A DNA stretch of 17,102 nt from CAITWF01 sp038231575 (GCA_038231575.1 JBBRLB010000127.1:1-17102), one strand, 5' to 3'. Shown: positions 1-7,873, counted from the stretch's first letter. A program made the numbers and translations. Notes: generated from the sequence alone by a model not told the origin.

Positions 1-113
1 AGATCGAGCTGATTTTCGTAACGCTCCGCGAGCGACTCCAGCTTGGCGCGGGCGTCGAAACCGGGATTCGCCAGCACGCGCTCCACGAATTCACTATGCA
101 CCTGGGTGGGCAT
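1..113 (-). CDS. Unidentified protein, N-terminal fragment (runs off window)
   Basis: This is an open reading frame from an ATG at 113-111 (minus strand) that stays open to the window edge, giving 37 codons. It begins MPTQVHSEFVERVL and looks helical and charged. It overlaps the last codons of the 69-residue gene upstream (stop at 94-96), in another frame, as expected for translational coupling in the signalling operon that reads leftward from 1864. I do not recognise the family from so short a fragment. An alternative is that this frame and the upstream small gene are one protein split by a frameshift; the overlapping ATG makes two genes somewhat more likely. Confidence 0.5.
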   Translation of the reverse strand, partial: MPTQVHSEFVERVLANPGFDARAKLESLAERYENQLD

Positions 114-303
114 TGCGGCGGGCCTGTTGCTGTTCGAACAGGGTGTTGATCGCGGCCTGGTCGAGTTTCTCCATCGCAAACGCGGCGGACGAACGATCGC
201 GTTTCACCTCGCGCAACAACTCGCGCAGGGAATAGCGAATCTCGAGAAAGGGAGACTGCGAATCGGACTCGGCGTCCTCAAACGGCGGTTCGGTCACGGG
301 CAT
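94..303 (-). CDS. Small hypothetical protein, 69 aa, in a signalling operon
   Basis: A 69-residue acidic-then-basic protein with no signal peptide or membrane segment. An acidic N-terminus (about residues 5-16) is followed by a predicted amphipathic helical region rich in R, E, L and K (about 20-62). Its ATG lies only 2 nt after the stop of the response regulator gene (306), so it is almost certainly cotranscribed with it and with the kinase upstream. The next gene starts inside its 3' end. I do not recognise a family. The position suggests an accessory of the two-component pair or the first gene of another function in the same operon. It may be the N-terminal half of a frameshifted longer protein (see the neighbouring fragment). 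Confidence 0.55.
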   Translation of the reverse strand: MPVTEPPFEDAESDSQSPFLEIRYSLRELLREVKRDRSSAAFAMEKLDQAAINTLFEQQQARRNAHPGA

Positions 304-305
304 GA

Positions 306-707
306 TCAGGCGACTTTGGGCGGCGACGGCGCGAGCGCGGTCGTCAGGATGCGTCTGAGTTGCGCGATCATTTCATCGGGCGGATTGTCCTTCCGCAGAT
401 AACCGAGGGCACCGAGGCGCAGGCATTCCTCCACGGTCTGCCGGTTCACGAGTGACGTGAGCATCAGCACCGTGCAGTGCGGATCGAGTTCCTTGAGACT
501 TCGGAGCGTCTGCAGGCCGTCGACGCGCGGCATGTTGACATCGAGCAACACGAGGTTCGGGCGCTCGCGCTCATAAATTTCCCGCGCCTCGAGGCCGTTG
601 GCCGCCTGCAGCACCGTAAGGTCGCCGAGCGACTGGATGAACAGGGTGACGAATTTGCGGATGTGCGCCTCATCATCCACCACCAGAATCTTGCCGGTCA
701 GTTTCAT
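306..707 (-). CDS. Single-domain response regulator (CheY-like receiver)
   Basis: The 133-residue protein is one receiver domain with no output domain. All key residues are visible: acidic pair D11/D12 in ILVVDDE, phospho-acceptor D56 in LLDVNMP, switch T84 in LMLTS, and K106 in YLRKD. The family accepts a phosphoryl group from a histidine kinase and signals through protein-protein contact. Its ATG overlaps the stop of the kinase gene by 4 bp (704-707, ATGA), so the kinase encoded at 704-1864 is the obvious partner. A short alanine/proline tail follows the domain (last about 10 residues). Start choice is fixed by the overlap. The partner and output target are not visible; the 69-residue gene 2 nt downstream is a candidate. 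Confidence 0.93.
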   Translation of the reverse strand: MKLTGKILVVDDEAHIRKFVTLFIQSLGDLTVLQAANGLEAREIYERERPNLVLLDVNMPRVDGLQTLRSLKELDPHCTVLMLTSLVNRQTVEECLRLGALGYLRKDNPPDEMIAQLRRILTTALAPSPPKVA

Positions 708-1864
708 CCGGCGAAGGGGAAGACGAGGCGGAACTCCGCGCCGCCGCCGGGCAGGTTTTCGACGCGAATCGAGCCGGCGTGGGCCTGCATGATTTTATAA
801 CTGATGGACAGGCCGAGCCCCGTGCTGGATTCGCCGGCGGTGGGCCGCGCGGAAGCCCGGCTGAAATCCTTGAAAAGCCGATCGCGCTCGCTCGCGCGAA
901 CGCCCGGGCCTTGATCGCGGATCGCCACGGTGCACTCGGTCGCGGTCATTGCGGTCGCCACCGTGATCGTCGAGCCCGGCGGAGAGAATTTCAGCGCATT
1001 GCCGAGCACGTTGTTGAGCACCTGCCGCACCTTGGGCGCATCGAGCGGAAGCTGTTCCGGCAGCGCGCCGCACTCGAGCACAATGGTGGAATTTTTTTGC
1101 GTCGCGGTCGCGTTGTTCAGCTTTACGCACGACACCACGAGCGCGGCGAGCGAGGCGGGCTGGAGCGTGAGTTTCAGTTCCCCCGCATCGAGCACGGAGC
1201 GGTCGAGCAACTCGGTGACCATGTCGAGCATCGACTGGCTGGCGTCGTAAATGGTGTCGAGCAAGTCGCGCTGGTCCGGCGTCACCGCGCCCGCCGCCCC
1301 GCCGCGCAGCAAGTGGGACAACGCGCGCACGGAGACGAGGGGATTCCGCAGATCGTGCGCGGTCATGCACAGCAAGCGGCTCTTGGCCTTGTCCTCCTTG
1401 TGCAGTTGAGCGAGCCGGAGGCGGTTCAGCAAATGCACGCGAATTCGGGCGAGCACTTCCATTTCCCGAAAGGGCCGGGAGATATAATCGACTCCGCCGG
1501 CGGCGAGGCCGTCGACCACCTCCGCCGGTTCGCTGCGCGAGGCGATAAAAATCACCGTGGCGGCGTCGGGGCCGCGGAGGTTTTTCAGGTAGCGACAAAT
1601 CTCGAAGGCGTGCACCCCCGGCAGCGCCACATCGAGCAGGAGCAAATCCGGATCGAATTGCGCGTAGGAATCCATCACCGCTTCACCGGAATTTACGTCC
1701 GACACCGCGTAGCCGGCGGGCCGCAGAATCTCGCACAAGCTCCGCACCTTCGCCCGATCGTCGGCCACGATGAGAATTTTCCGGTTCTTGAGCCCAAGCC
1801 CGGGATGGGCGCTTTCGGAGACGGGTATGTGAGAGAGGGGAAGACTGATATCCACGGTGGTCAT
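704..1864 (-). CDS. Receiver-histidine kinase fusion protein (REC-HisKA-HATPase)
   Basis: 386 residues, no membrane segments, so a cytoplasmic kinase. Order: N-terminal receiver (about 29-145), coiled linker, dimerisation/phosphoacceptor domain with H170 in the H-box AHDLRNPL, then the ATPase domain with N-box (VLNNVLGNALKF), G1 (DQGPG) and G2 (STGLGLSIS). Receivers N-terminal to a kinase normally let an upstream signal gate kinase activity. This receiver keeps the acidic pair D35/D36 and phospho-acceptor D78, but the switch Thr position is alanine (A108 in FIASR) and the conserved Lys is arginine (R130 in SRPF), so its phospho-switch may be altered. The kinase core looks complete. It overlaps the response regulator gene by 4 bp and is the first visible gene of the leftward operon; divergent trmO starts 153 bp away. 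No clear SD precedes the ATG. Confidence 0.92.
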   Translation of the reverse strand: MTTVDISLPLSHIPVSESAHPGLGLKNRKILIVADDRAKVRSLCEILRPAGYAVSDVNSGEAVMDSYAQFDPDLLLLDVALPGVHAFEICRYLKNLRGPDAATVIFIASRSEPAEVVDGLAAGGVDYISRPFREMEVLARIRVHLLNRLRLAQLHKEDKAKSRLLCMTAHDLRNPLVSVRALSHLLRGGAAGAVTPDQRDLLDTIYDASQSMLDMVTELLDRSVLDAGELKLTLQPASLAALVVSCVKLNNATATQKNSTIVLECGALPEQLPLDAPKVRQVLNNVLGNALKFSPPGSTITVATAMTATECTVAIRDQGPGVRASERDRLFKDFSRASARPTAGESSTGLGLSISYKIMQAHAGSIRVENLPGGGAEFRLVFPFAG

Positions 1865-2017
1865 TGCGATTCGATCCGGTGAGATGACAGTGCTTTCGAC
1901 ACCCTTTCGGGGGCTTGGTTACGGGGCATAGAGTGAGCGGAGCCGCCCCGGTCAGACCCAAACGACTTCGCCAACGCGCCTCTTTGTAAAGCTTTTAACG
2001 AACGGCGGCTGGAATTC

Positions 2018-2875
2018 ATGGTAGACCTCGACGGGGCCGCGCGGCTGACTTCCGGTTTGCTTCCCTCCCTCACGCTTCAACCGATCGGATATCTCCGCAC
2101 GCGCCAGCAGGTGAAGTTTCAAGCCGGGCACCAGCCGACGACCGCCGCGGAGGCGGCCAATGAGTTGGAGTTGCTCGCGGGCTGCGGCTATGAGCAAGCG
2201 TTGCAGGATCTCGGCGGCATGGAGCGCGTGTGGCTGCTGTGGTGGTTTCATCGCAACGAACGCTGGCGACCGCTGGTGCTGCCGCCGCGAGGCCCGGCGC
2301 GGCGCCGCGGGGTGTTCGCGACGCGGTCGCCGCATCGTCCGAATCCGCTCGGCCTGACCGCGGTGCCGTTGCTCGGCGTCGACGGACGGCGTCTCCTGCT
2401 CGGACCCTGCGATCTCGTGGACGGCACGCCGATTTTCGATCTGAAGCCTTACGTCGCCGCTTACGACGCGTTTCCGGCCGCGCGCGCCGGATGGATTGAC
2501 GCGATGGAGACGGAGCTGCGCGAGCCCGCGCGGTTCACCGTGAGCCTTTCCGCCGCGGCGACCGTCCATGCCCAGTGGTTGAGGGAGAACTGGCAGATCG
2601 ATTTCACGCCGCGGTTGATCGAATTGCTCTCGCGCGATCCGACGCCGCATCGCACGCGGCGAATCCGGCGTCGCAACGCCACCGACTTCGAGATCGGCTG
2701 CGGGGCCTGGCGGGCGGTGTTCACGGTGACGGACGAGACCGTGTGCGTGCGGGCGCTCGAGGCGGCGTATCCGATGAAGTTTTTGCACCGCGCCGACTAC
2801 CGAGAGGTGCCCGACCAAGCGGCGCAGCTCGCGTTCCTGGCGCGGTGGCCGCTCGATTCCGCGCCGAGTCGTTGA
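2018..2875 (+). CDS. trmO: tRNA (adenine(37)-N6)-methyltransferase TrmO
   Basis: 285 residues. TrmO (TsaA/YaeB family) uses S-adenosylmethionine to methylate N6 of t6A37 in certain threonine tRNAs, giving m6t6A and improving decoding. The sequence shows the family signature RSPHRPNPLGL at residues 103-113, the N-terminal strand LQPIGYLRT (20-28) and the motif DLKPYV (141-146). The domain is the single-beta-barrel class VIII methyltransferase fold. The C-terminal region (about 200-270) is arginine-rich and ends past a YPMKFLHR stretch, fitting the longer two-domain TrmO proteins (E. coli about 235 residues). The ATG at 2018 is the only Met upstream of the first core strand, which settles the start. 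It is a single gene that converges on the membrane protein gene 12 bp downstream. Confidence 0.93.
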   Translation: MVDLDGAARLTSGLLPSLTLQPIGYLRTRQQVKFQAGHQPTTAAEAANELELLAGCGYEQALQDLGGMERVWLLWWFHRNERWRPLVLPPRGPARRRGVFATRSPHRPNPLGLTAVPLLGVDGRRLLLGPCDLVDGTPIFDLKPYVAAYDAFPAARAGWIDAMETELREPARFTVSLSAAATVHAQWLRENWQIDFTPRLIELLSRDPTPHRTRRIRRRNATDFEIGCGAWRAVFTVTDETVCVRALEAAYPMKFLHRADYREVPDQAAQLAFLARWPLDSAPSR

Positions 2876-2887
2876 GGACGGCCGGGG

Positions 2888-3487
2888 TTATTTCCAAATC
2901 TGGAAATTGAAGGCAATTTTTTTCCTCTGCAGCACCGCCCGCCAGTCGAGAAACAACAGGAGGCCGATGATGAGCAGACCCACGGTCGCGGTGATGATGC
3001 TCTTGGCCGAGAACGTCCCATGGAGCAGATCCCCCGCGTCCTTGGCCGCGTAGGAGCCGGTGAACAACATCACGGCGTCGCTGATCAGTTTGCCGCAAAA
3101 AAACGGCGGGATGATTTGGAGTGGCGAGATCTTTGCGATGCCCGCCGCAGAGAAGAGCGCGGTCGTGGAGAGCGGCAACACGGAATAGACGAAGACGAAG
3201 GCCCAACTACGCCAGCGTTTCTGCCCGAGTTTTTTGCCGACGAACTGCAGCTCCTCGTTCTTGCGGCGGGTGATCAGTTTGTCCGAGACCTTGGGGATGT
3301 AGAGACTCAGCGAGTAGCGACCGATGGTGGAACCCGGCACGCCCGCGGCAAGCACCAGCCACGGGTTCAAATCGAACTTCAGCAGCAGAAAAACCATCAG
3401 GGTCCAGGCCGGCGGTCCGATCACGGGAATCAAGTCCACCGCGAGCGAGCCGAGAAACACCACGAGATAGGCGAGCGCCGGATTCAT
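2888..3487 (-). CDS. Multi-pass membrane protein, DedA/VTT-like
   Basis: 199 residues from the ATG at 3487 (a GTG five codons upstream at 3502 is possible). Hydrophobic segments lie at about 5-25, 27-50, 95-117, 121-145 and 163-181, so it is an inner-membrane protein. The pattern of a proline-rich first re-entrant stretch (DLIPVIGPP, 18-26), a GSTIGRYSL turn, a basic cytoplasmic loop (about 66-93) and an LPLSTTALFSAAGI segment (105-117) resembles the DedA/VTT (SNARE-associated) family linked to phospholipid flipping and membrane homeostasis. The match is by eye and the charged residues typical of classical DedA are not all obvious, so the family call is tentative. It converges on trmO with a 12-bp gap and no visible terminator. 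Confidence 0.8.
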   Translation of the reverse strand: MNPALAYLVVFLGSLAVDLIPVIGPPAWTLMVFLLLKFDLNPWLVLAAGVPGSTIGRYSLSLYIPKVSDKLITRRKNEELQFVGKKLGQKRWRSWAFVFVYSVLPLSTTALFSAAGIAKISPLQIIPPFFCGKLISDAVMLFTGSYAAKDAGDLLHGTFSAKSIITATVGLLIIGLLLFLDWRAVLQRKKIAFNFQIWK

Positions 3488-3893
3488 CGGCGGCGGGCGC
3501 ACCGATGCGTCCGGGAACCACCCGGGCTGCTGGAAGAAGTCATCACGTGGGTGTTAGACCGCACCGGCCTCGTTCCGGTCCCGTTGCGCGCGACGTTTAA
3601 ATCAAATATCCCGGAACCGTCTTGCCCGTCCGCCGCGCTGAAGCGCCAAGGTGCCCCATCCTACTTGCTCCGGCTTCGCCCGGTTCCGCCTGCCCGCTCA
3701 TCCGGTCTCAAAAAAACTACCGGGCGATCGCGCGCTGGTTGGAATTATTTAACAGGAGCGCTTCGCCCCGAAAGGAGATCTCGCACCTTTTACGTTACGT
3801 GCGGCGCGGATTGCCATATGTGTCCACGTCCGTGGCCGGCTTGCGTTGGTCGAACTTCGAGCACGCCGCTTGGCTCGCCGGGCGCACTTCCGC
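3488..3893. other. Intergenic stretch with no supported gene
   Basis: About 400 bp between the membrane-protein gene start and the end of the glycine-zipper gene. Short open frames exist on both strands, but they are proline/arginine/serine-rich with no recognisable motif. An AT-richer patch (about 3596-3612) and small inverted repeats are present (for example ACCGG/CCGGT near 3559-3575). It should hold the promoter of the minus-strand membrane-protein gene, but I see no convincing -35/-10 pair. Confidence 0.5.
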
Positions 3894-4316
3894 CTAGGGC
3901 AGTTTCGCCTGCTTCGCTTCGTAGTTGCGGCGGAGATCGGCTTCACTCTGCTCGAACGTTTTGCCGTCCATACCATATCGGCTGTAACCTTCGTAGCCGA
4001 CGCGATACGCTGGCGCGAAGTCGTCATACGGGCGGTTCTTCGCATACACCTGCTTGCCGTGGCGCTCGCGCCAATACGCATCCTCGCGCGTGGGATCGAT
4101 TGTTTCGGCAACGCCCTTGCCGGCCAATCCTCCGACCGCGGCACCGACCGCGGCTCCGACGATGGTGGCGACCGTGCCAGTGGCGGCACCGGCCGCGGCT
4201 CCGCCCAGCGCCGCACCGATGCCGGTGCCCACCGGATGAGAGCCCGGTTCACCGGTAATCAGATCCGGGTTGCGCGACTTGTCCTGCTTCAACTGCTGAT
4301 TGAGATCTTTTTTCAT
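3894..4316 (-). CDS. Glycine-zipper domain protein of unknown function
   Basis: 140 residues. A polar N-terminus contains NPDLITGEPGSHPVGTG (about 16-32). A long glycine/alanine run (about 30-70) follows with a repeated GxxxG/AxxxG pattern, typical of glycine-zipper segments that pack in membranes or oligomers. Next is EDAYWRERHG, then a tyrosine-rich stretch (YDDFAPAYRVGYEGYSRYG). From memory, this architecture matches a widespread family of small uncharacterised proteins in Gram-negative bacteria. Those relatives usually continue some 30-40 residues past the point where this one stops (YEAKQAKLP), so it may be a short variant or C-terminally truncated. No signal peptide is evident. It has its own upstream region with an 8-bp inverted repeat; function unknown. 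Confidence 0.82.
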   Translation of the reverse strand: MKKDLNQQLKQDKSRNPDLITGEPGSHPVGTGIGAALGGAAAGAATGTVATIVGAAVGAAVGGLAGKGVAETIDPTREDAYWRERHGKQVYAKNRPYDDFAPAYRVGYEGYSRYGMDGKTFEQSEADLRRNYEAKQAKLP

Positions 4317-4377
4317 CCCTATTCATGGTGGTTTTTGATTTGGGTTTTTCGCCTCCACCGCACCAGCAGGGAGGCGG

Positions 4378-4419
4378 ACTTTGAACGGCGAAGGGAACAT
4401 CCGCTGCACGCTTCAAAGT
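4378..4419. promoter_or_regulatory. 8-bp inverted repeat upstream of glycine-zipper gene
   Basis: ACTTTGAA (4378-4385) and its exact complement TTCAAAGT (4412-4419) are separated by 26 bp. They lie about 60-100 bp upstream of the minus-strand glycine-zipper gene start (4316), in the gap after the kinase gene. This could be an operator or chance; there is no T-tract, so it is not an obvious terminator for the kinase gene. Confidence 0.25.
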
Positions 4420-4523
4420 TCTCGCGCTGCCAGACCAAGGAGGGGGCCGGCGTTTCGATGCCGCGCAACTTTGCGTGGAAAAAGACATCGGGATTTTTGC
4501 CCGACACTCTGACCGGGCGCGCG

Positions 4524-6497
4524 CTAGGCTCGCCCGGTTCCGGCCGGCGCCGCTGGACGCAGCGCCGCAAGGCTGCGCACCACTGCGACGAGTTCGTTCG
4601 GCGCGATCGGTTTTGCGACGTGGGTTTGAAAGCCGGCGTGCAGCGCGCGCATCCGATCGTCGGAACGCGCCAGAGCCGTGAGGGCCGCAGCGGGCACCGA
4701 AGAGCCACCAGGGAATTGCCGGATGCGTCGGATGAATTCGTAGCCGTCGTGGCCCGGCATACCGATGTCGCTCAACACCACGTCCGGTCGAAACATCGGA
4801 AAAATTTTCCACGCTTCTTCCGCGGAAGCCGCGATTTCCACCTCGGCGTGGCGGCTGACGAGGATGCGTTTCACCACGTGGAGTGAGTCGCGATCGTCGT
4901 CCACCGCGAGCACCTTGATGCCGGAAAGGTCTTCGCTCGGCCGGCTTTCGACCGGCGCCGAAACGGTGGACTCGGCGAGATCGACCGCCGCATGCGCCGC
5001 CTGGACCGGCAGCGCGATGGTAAACGTCGCGCCCCGCTCCAACCCCGGGCTCTCCGCGAGCACGCTGCCGCCATGCAACTCCACCAGATGCTTGACCAGC
5101 GCGAGGCCGATGCCGAGGCCGCCCTGTTGGCGCGTCGTGGACGCGTCGGCCTGACGAAAGCGCTCGAATACATGGGGCAGAAAATCGGCCGTGATGCCGC
5201 GACCGGTGTCCGCGACGGCGATTTCCATCTGGGAATTCACGCGCGCGACGGTGACCACCACGTGGCCGCCCTTCGGCGTGAACTTGATCGAGTTGGCCAG
5301 CAGGTTCCAGAGGACCTGTTGCAACCGCTGCTTGTCGCCCATCATCGCGCCGCCCCCGCTGTTGATGATGGTGCGGAGGCGGATGCCTTTGAGATCCGCG
5401 GTGCGCTGCACCGCCGCGATCGCATCCTGCACCACCGTGCCGATCTCGATCGGTTGCACGTCGAGGGTCATTTTGCCGGAAGTAATGCGGCCGAGGTCGA
5501 GCAAATCGTCGATGAGCTGCGCCTGCGCCTGGGCACTGCGCTCGATAATCGTGATGGCCTCCTGCACCTCGTCCGGATTGCCGGCGGATTCCTTGAGGAC
5601 CTGCGTCCAGCCGACGATCGCATTCAGGGGCGTCCGCAATTCGTGGGACACGGTCGCGAGAAAATCGTCTTTCTGCCGGTTGGCGTTCTCCGCCTGTGAC
5701 CGGGCGGCCCGCTCGCTTTGGAGGAGTTGGTCACGTTCGGAGGCGAGGCGTTTGATTTCGGAGATATCGCGCGCGATCTTCGAGGCGCCGATCACCCGGC
5801 CGGTCGCATCCTTCACCGGCGAGATCGTGAGTGAAACCGGAATGAGTTCACCGTTTTTGCGCACGCGCACCGTCTCGAAATGGTCGACGCGTTCGCCGCG
5901 CCGCAATCGCTCAAGGATCCTCGGCTCCTCGTCCCGGCGGTCGGCTGGCACCAGCATCACCACGGACTGCCCGATCGCTTCCTCCGGCGTATAGCCGAAA
6001 ATGCGCTGCGCGGCCGCATTCCAACTCGTGATGATGCTGTTGAGATTCTTGCTCACGATCGCGTCGTCGGAGGAATTGACGATGGCTGCCAGCAGGAGTC
6101 CCGCTTCGCTGGCACGCCGTTGCTCGGTGATGTCGCGGGCGACTTTCGAGGCTCCGACGATTTCCCCTTCGGCATTGTGAACCGGTGAGATCGTGACGGA
6201 AACGTCGATGAGCTGCCCGTCCTTTCGCCGGCGGATGGTTTCGAAATGATCGAGCCGCTCGCCGCGACGGATTTTCGCCAGGATTTCGATTTCTTCATCC
6301 CTCCGTTCGTTGGGCAGGAGGAGGAGGATGGGGTGACCGATCATCTCCGCCGCGGTGTAACCGAAAATCCGCTCAGCCGACTTGTTCCAGCTCGTGACAA
6401 TCCCCGTCAGATCCTTGCTGACGATGGCGTCGTCCGAAGAATCGATGATCGCCGCGAGCAAAAATTCGGCGGGCGGAAGCGGGTGGAGAGATGTCAA
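4524..6497 (-). CDS. Hybrid sensor kinase, PAS-PAS-HisKA-HATPase-REC
   Basis: 657 residues, no membrane segments, so a soluble sensor. Two PAS domains (about 13-127 and 135-250) are followed by a coiled linker, HisKA with H285 in SHELRTPLN, and an ATPase domain with N398/N402 (LWNLLANSIKF), DTGRG (430-434) and GLGIGLALV. A C-terminal receiver has acidic residues 533-535, phospho-acceptor D577, T607 and K629, all intact. This is a hybrid kinase: the signal passes from PAS sensing to H285 and then to D577, and probably on to an external phosphotransfer protein not seen here. The PAS domains are very alike, suggesting duplication; no haem- or flavin-binding motif is clear. The start is TTG at 6497: GAAGG lies 6 nt before it and an in-frame stop is close upstream. 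It is divergent from the cytochrome gene. Confidence 0.93.
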   Translation of the reverse strand: MTSLHPLPPAEFLLAAIIDSSDDAIVSKDLTGIVTSWNKSAERIFGYTAAEMIGHPILLLLPNERRDEEIEILAKIRRGERLDHFETIRRRKDGQLIDVSVTISPVHNAEGEIVGASKVARDITEQRRASEAGLLLAAIVNSSDDAIVSKNLNSIITSWNAAAQRIFGYTPEEAIGQSVVMLVPADRRDEEPRILERLRRGERVDHFETVRVRKNGELIPVSLTISPVKDATGRVIGASKIARDISEIKRLASERDQLLQSERAARSQAENANRQKDDFLATVSHELRTPLNAIVGWTQVLKESAGNPDEVQEAITIIERSAQAQAQLIDDLLDLGRITSGKMTLDVQPIEIGTVVQDAIAAVQRTADLKGIRLRTIINSGGGAMMGDKQRLQQVLWNLLANSIKFTPKGGHVVVTVARVNSQMEIAVADTGRGITADFLPHVFERFRQADASTTRQQGGLGIGLALVKHLVELHGGSVLAESPGLERGATFTIALPVQAAHAAVDLAESTVSAPVESRPSEDLSGIKVLAVDDDRDSLHVVKRILVSRHAEVEIAASAEEAWKIFPMFRPDVVLSDIGMPGHDGYEFIRRIRQFPGGSSVPAAALTALARSDDRMRALHAGFQTHVAKPIAPNELVAVVRSLAALRPAAPAGTGRA

Positions 6498-6509
6498 ATG
6501 ATGCCTTCG
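6498..6509 (-). promoter_or_regulatory. Shine-Dalgarno supporting a TTG start
   Basis: On the minus strand GAAGG sits 6 nt upstream of the TTG at 6497-6495. It decides the start of the hybrid kinase, because no in-frame ATG exists before residue 52, which is inside the first PAS domain. Confidence 0.55.
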
Positions 6510-6565
6510 TTGCTGCAGCTAGCGCGTATCTGATCGTAGCGTAACGGCGGTTTCGGTTCACTCGG

Positions 6566-6571
6566 TTGACA
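6566..6571 (+). promoter_or_regulatory. Possible -35 box (TTGACA)
   Basis: A perfect TTGACA stands 127 bp upstream of the cytochrome c start, but no -10-like hexamer is found 15-19 bp downstream (that stretch is CG-rich). It is recorded as a weak candidate only. Confidence 0.15.
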
Positions 6572-6697
6572 CATTGTTGGGGCTTCGACGCGCGCGGGAC
6601 ACTACTTGTCCATGGGCAGGCGCGGAATAGCGCTTGAGCGAACGGGAAGGAGGCGACAACAGTCCGAAGCCCCGTTGCCGCTCCCCACCAAACTGTA

Positions 6698-7783
6698 ATG
6701 AAACTCCCCCGCCCTGTTGTCGCCGTGCTCGGTTCATTGATGCTGTCTGCAGCGGGCGCGACGATGACGCCGCGCGCCAGAGGCGCCGAGGAGCCGTTGT
6801 GGGCCTATGGCTTTGTGACCGCGGCCGCGCCCGGCGAGAAAGCGACGATGCCTGCCGGTCCCGCCCACGCGTTGCGGCCCAACGAGGAAGCGGGTGAGCA
6901 GACCCGCCCACGGCACATCGACGGCAGCGTGGCTGCGTTCTCTCTGCTCGAAATCCGCAACGGTAACGACGTGGTGGACTGGTTTCCCGGCGACCATCCG
7001 CCGCTGACTCCCATCTTGAAACACGGCCCCGCGCGTCTCGGCGCGAACGCCTACGGCTGCGCGTTTTGCCACATGCCGAACGGTAAGGGCCGCCCGGAAA
7101 ATGCGCCGGTCGCGGGTTTGCCCGCGGCGTATTTCATCCGCCAGATGCAGGACCTGCGCAACGGACTGCGCAGTTCGGCCGAGCCGCGCAAAGCCAACAC
7201 GCTGCTCATGATCGCGCTCGCGCAGGCGATGACCGAAGCAGAAATCAAGGAGACGGCGGACTATTTTGCGACGATGCCGTGGACGCCGTGGATTCGCGTC
7301 GTCGAGACCGAGCGGGTCCCGCGCACGCGCACGTCGACCAACATGTTTCTACCGATCGAGCAGGAGCGCACCGAATTGCTCGGCGCGCGCATCATTGAAG
7401 TCCCGGAGAAACCCGAGGAGACGGAGCTGTTGCGCAATCCGCGCGCCGGTTTCATCGCGTATGTGCCGATCGGGAGCGTGCGCCAGGGCGCGGCGCTCGT
7501 GACGACCGGGGGCGCGACGGTGGTCGAGGGAAAAACGCTCCCCGGAAAAACCGTCGCGTGCGCCACGTGTCACGGGCCGGACCTGCAAGGCTTGGCCGAG
7601 GTGCCGGGGATCGCGGGGCGTTCGCCCAGTTACCTCGCCCGCCAGCTTTACGACATGCAGCAAGGCACGCGCAAAAGCGCGCTGTCGGAATTGATGCGCC
7701 CCGTGGTCGCCAACTTGACGAACGACGACTTCGTCGCGATCGCGGCCTACGTGAGCTCGCTCGTGCCGCCGCCGGCGAAGTAA
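6698..7783 (+). CDS. Secreted diheme cytochrome c
   Basis: 361 residues. An N-terminal signal peptide (hydrophobic about 5-21, likely cleavage after ARGA near residue 30) sends it to the periplasm, where heme is attached. Two CxxCH sites are present: CAFCH (121-125) and CATCH (288-292). Plausible distal methionine ligands are M178 (AQAMTEAEI) and M333 (LMRPVVANLT). Both halves have the class I cytochrome c pattern ending in ADYFATM and AAYVSSL helices, as in the c4-type diheme family. It is longer than c4 proteins (about 190-210 residues) because of an extra N-terminal region of about 90 residues and an interdomain insert (about 200-280). It probably transfers electrons between a periplasmic dehydrogenase and the respiratory chain; no partner gene is nearby. 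An SD is not obvious. Confidence 0.92.
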   Translation: MKLPRPVVAVLGSLMLSAAGATMTPRARGAEEPLWAYGFVTAAAPGEKATMPAGPAHALRPNEEAGEQTRPRHIDGSVAAFSLLEIRNGNDVVDWFPGDHPPLTPILKHGPARLGANAYGCAFCHMPNGKGRPENAPVAGLPAAYFIRQMQDLRNGLRSSAEPRKANTLLMIALAQAMTEAEIKETADYFATMPWTPWIRVVETERVPRTRTSTNMFLPIEQERTELLGARIIEVPEKPEETELLRNPRAGFIAYVPIGSVRQGAALVTTGGATVVEGKTLPGKTVACATCHGPDLQGLAEVPGIAGRSPSYLARQLYDMQQGTRKSALSELMRPVVANLTNDDFVAIAAYVSSLVPPPAK

Positions 7784-7873
7784 GAGCGTTTCCCTTTTGA
7801 GTTTCAGCCGCAGGCCCGGTCGGCCGCCCTGCGCAAATGAGCAAGCTGGCGACGGCTCCGGAGGGCTAACCGG

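Noticed and set aside
779..1882. Long plus-strand open frame opposite the receiver-kinase gene
   Set aside because: Antisense shadow: H/R/G/E-rich composition without motifs, while the minus strand carries complete kinase motifs.
1952..2818. Minus-strand open frame opposite trmO
   Set aside because: It lies fully antisense to a gene with clear TrmO signatures; no motif of its own.
3020..4258. Long plus-strand open frame across the membrane-protein and glycine-zipper genes
   Set aside because: It spans two recognised minus-strand genes and the gap between them, and the translation is low-complexity R/P/H-rich.
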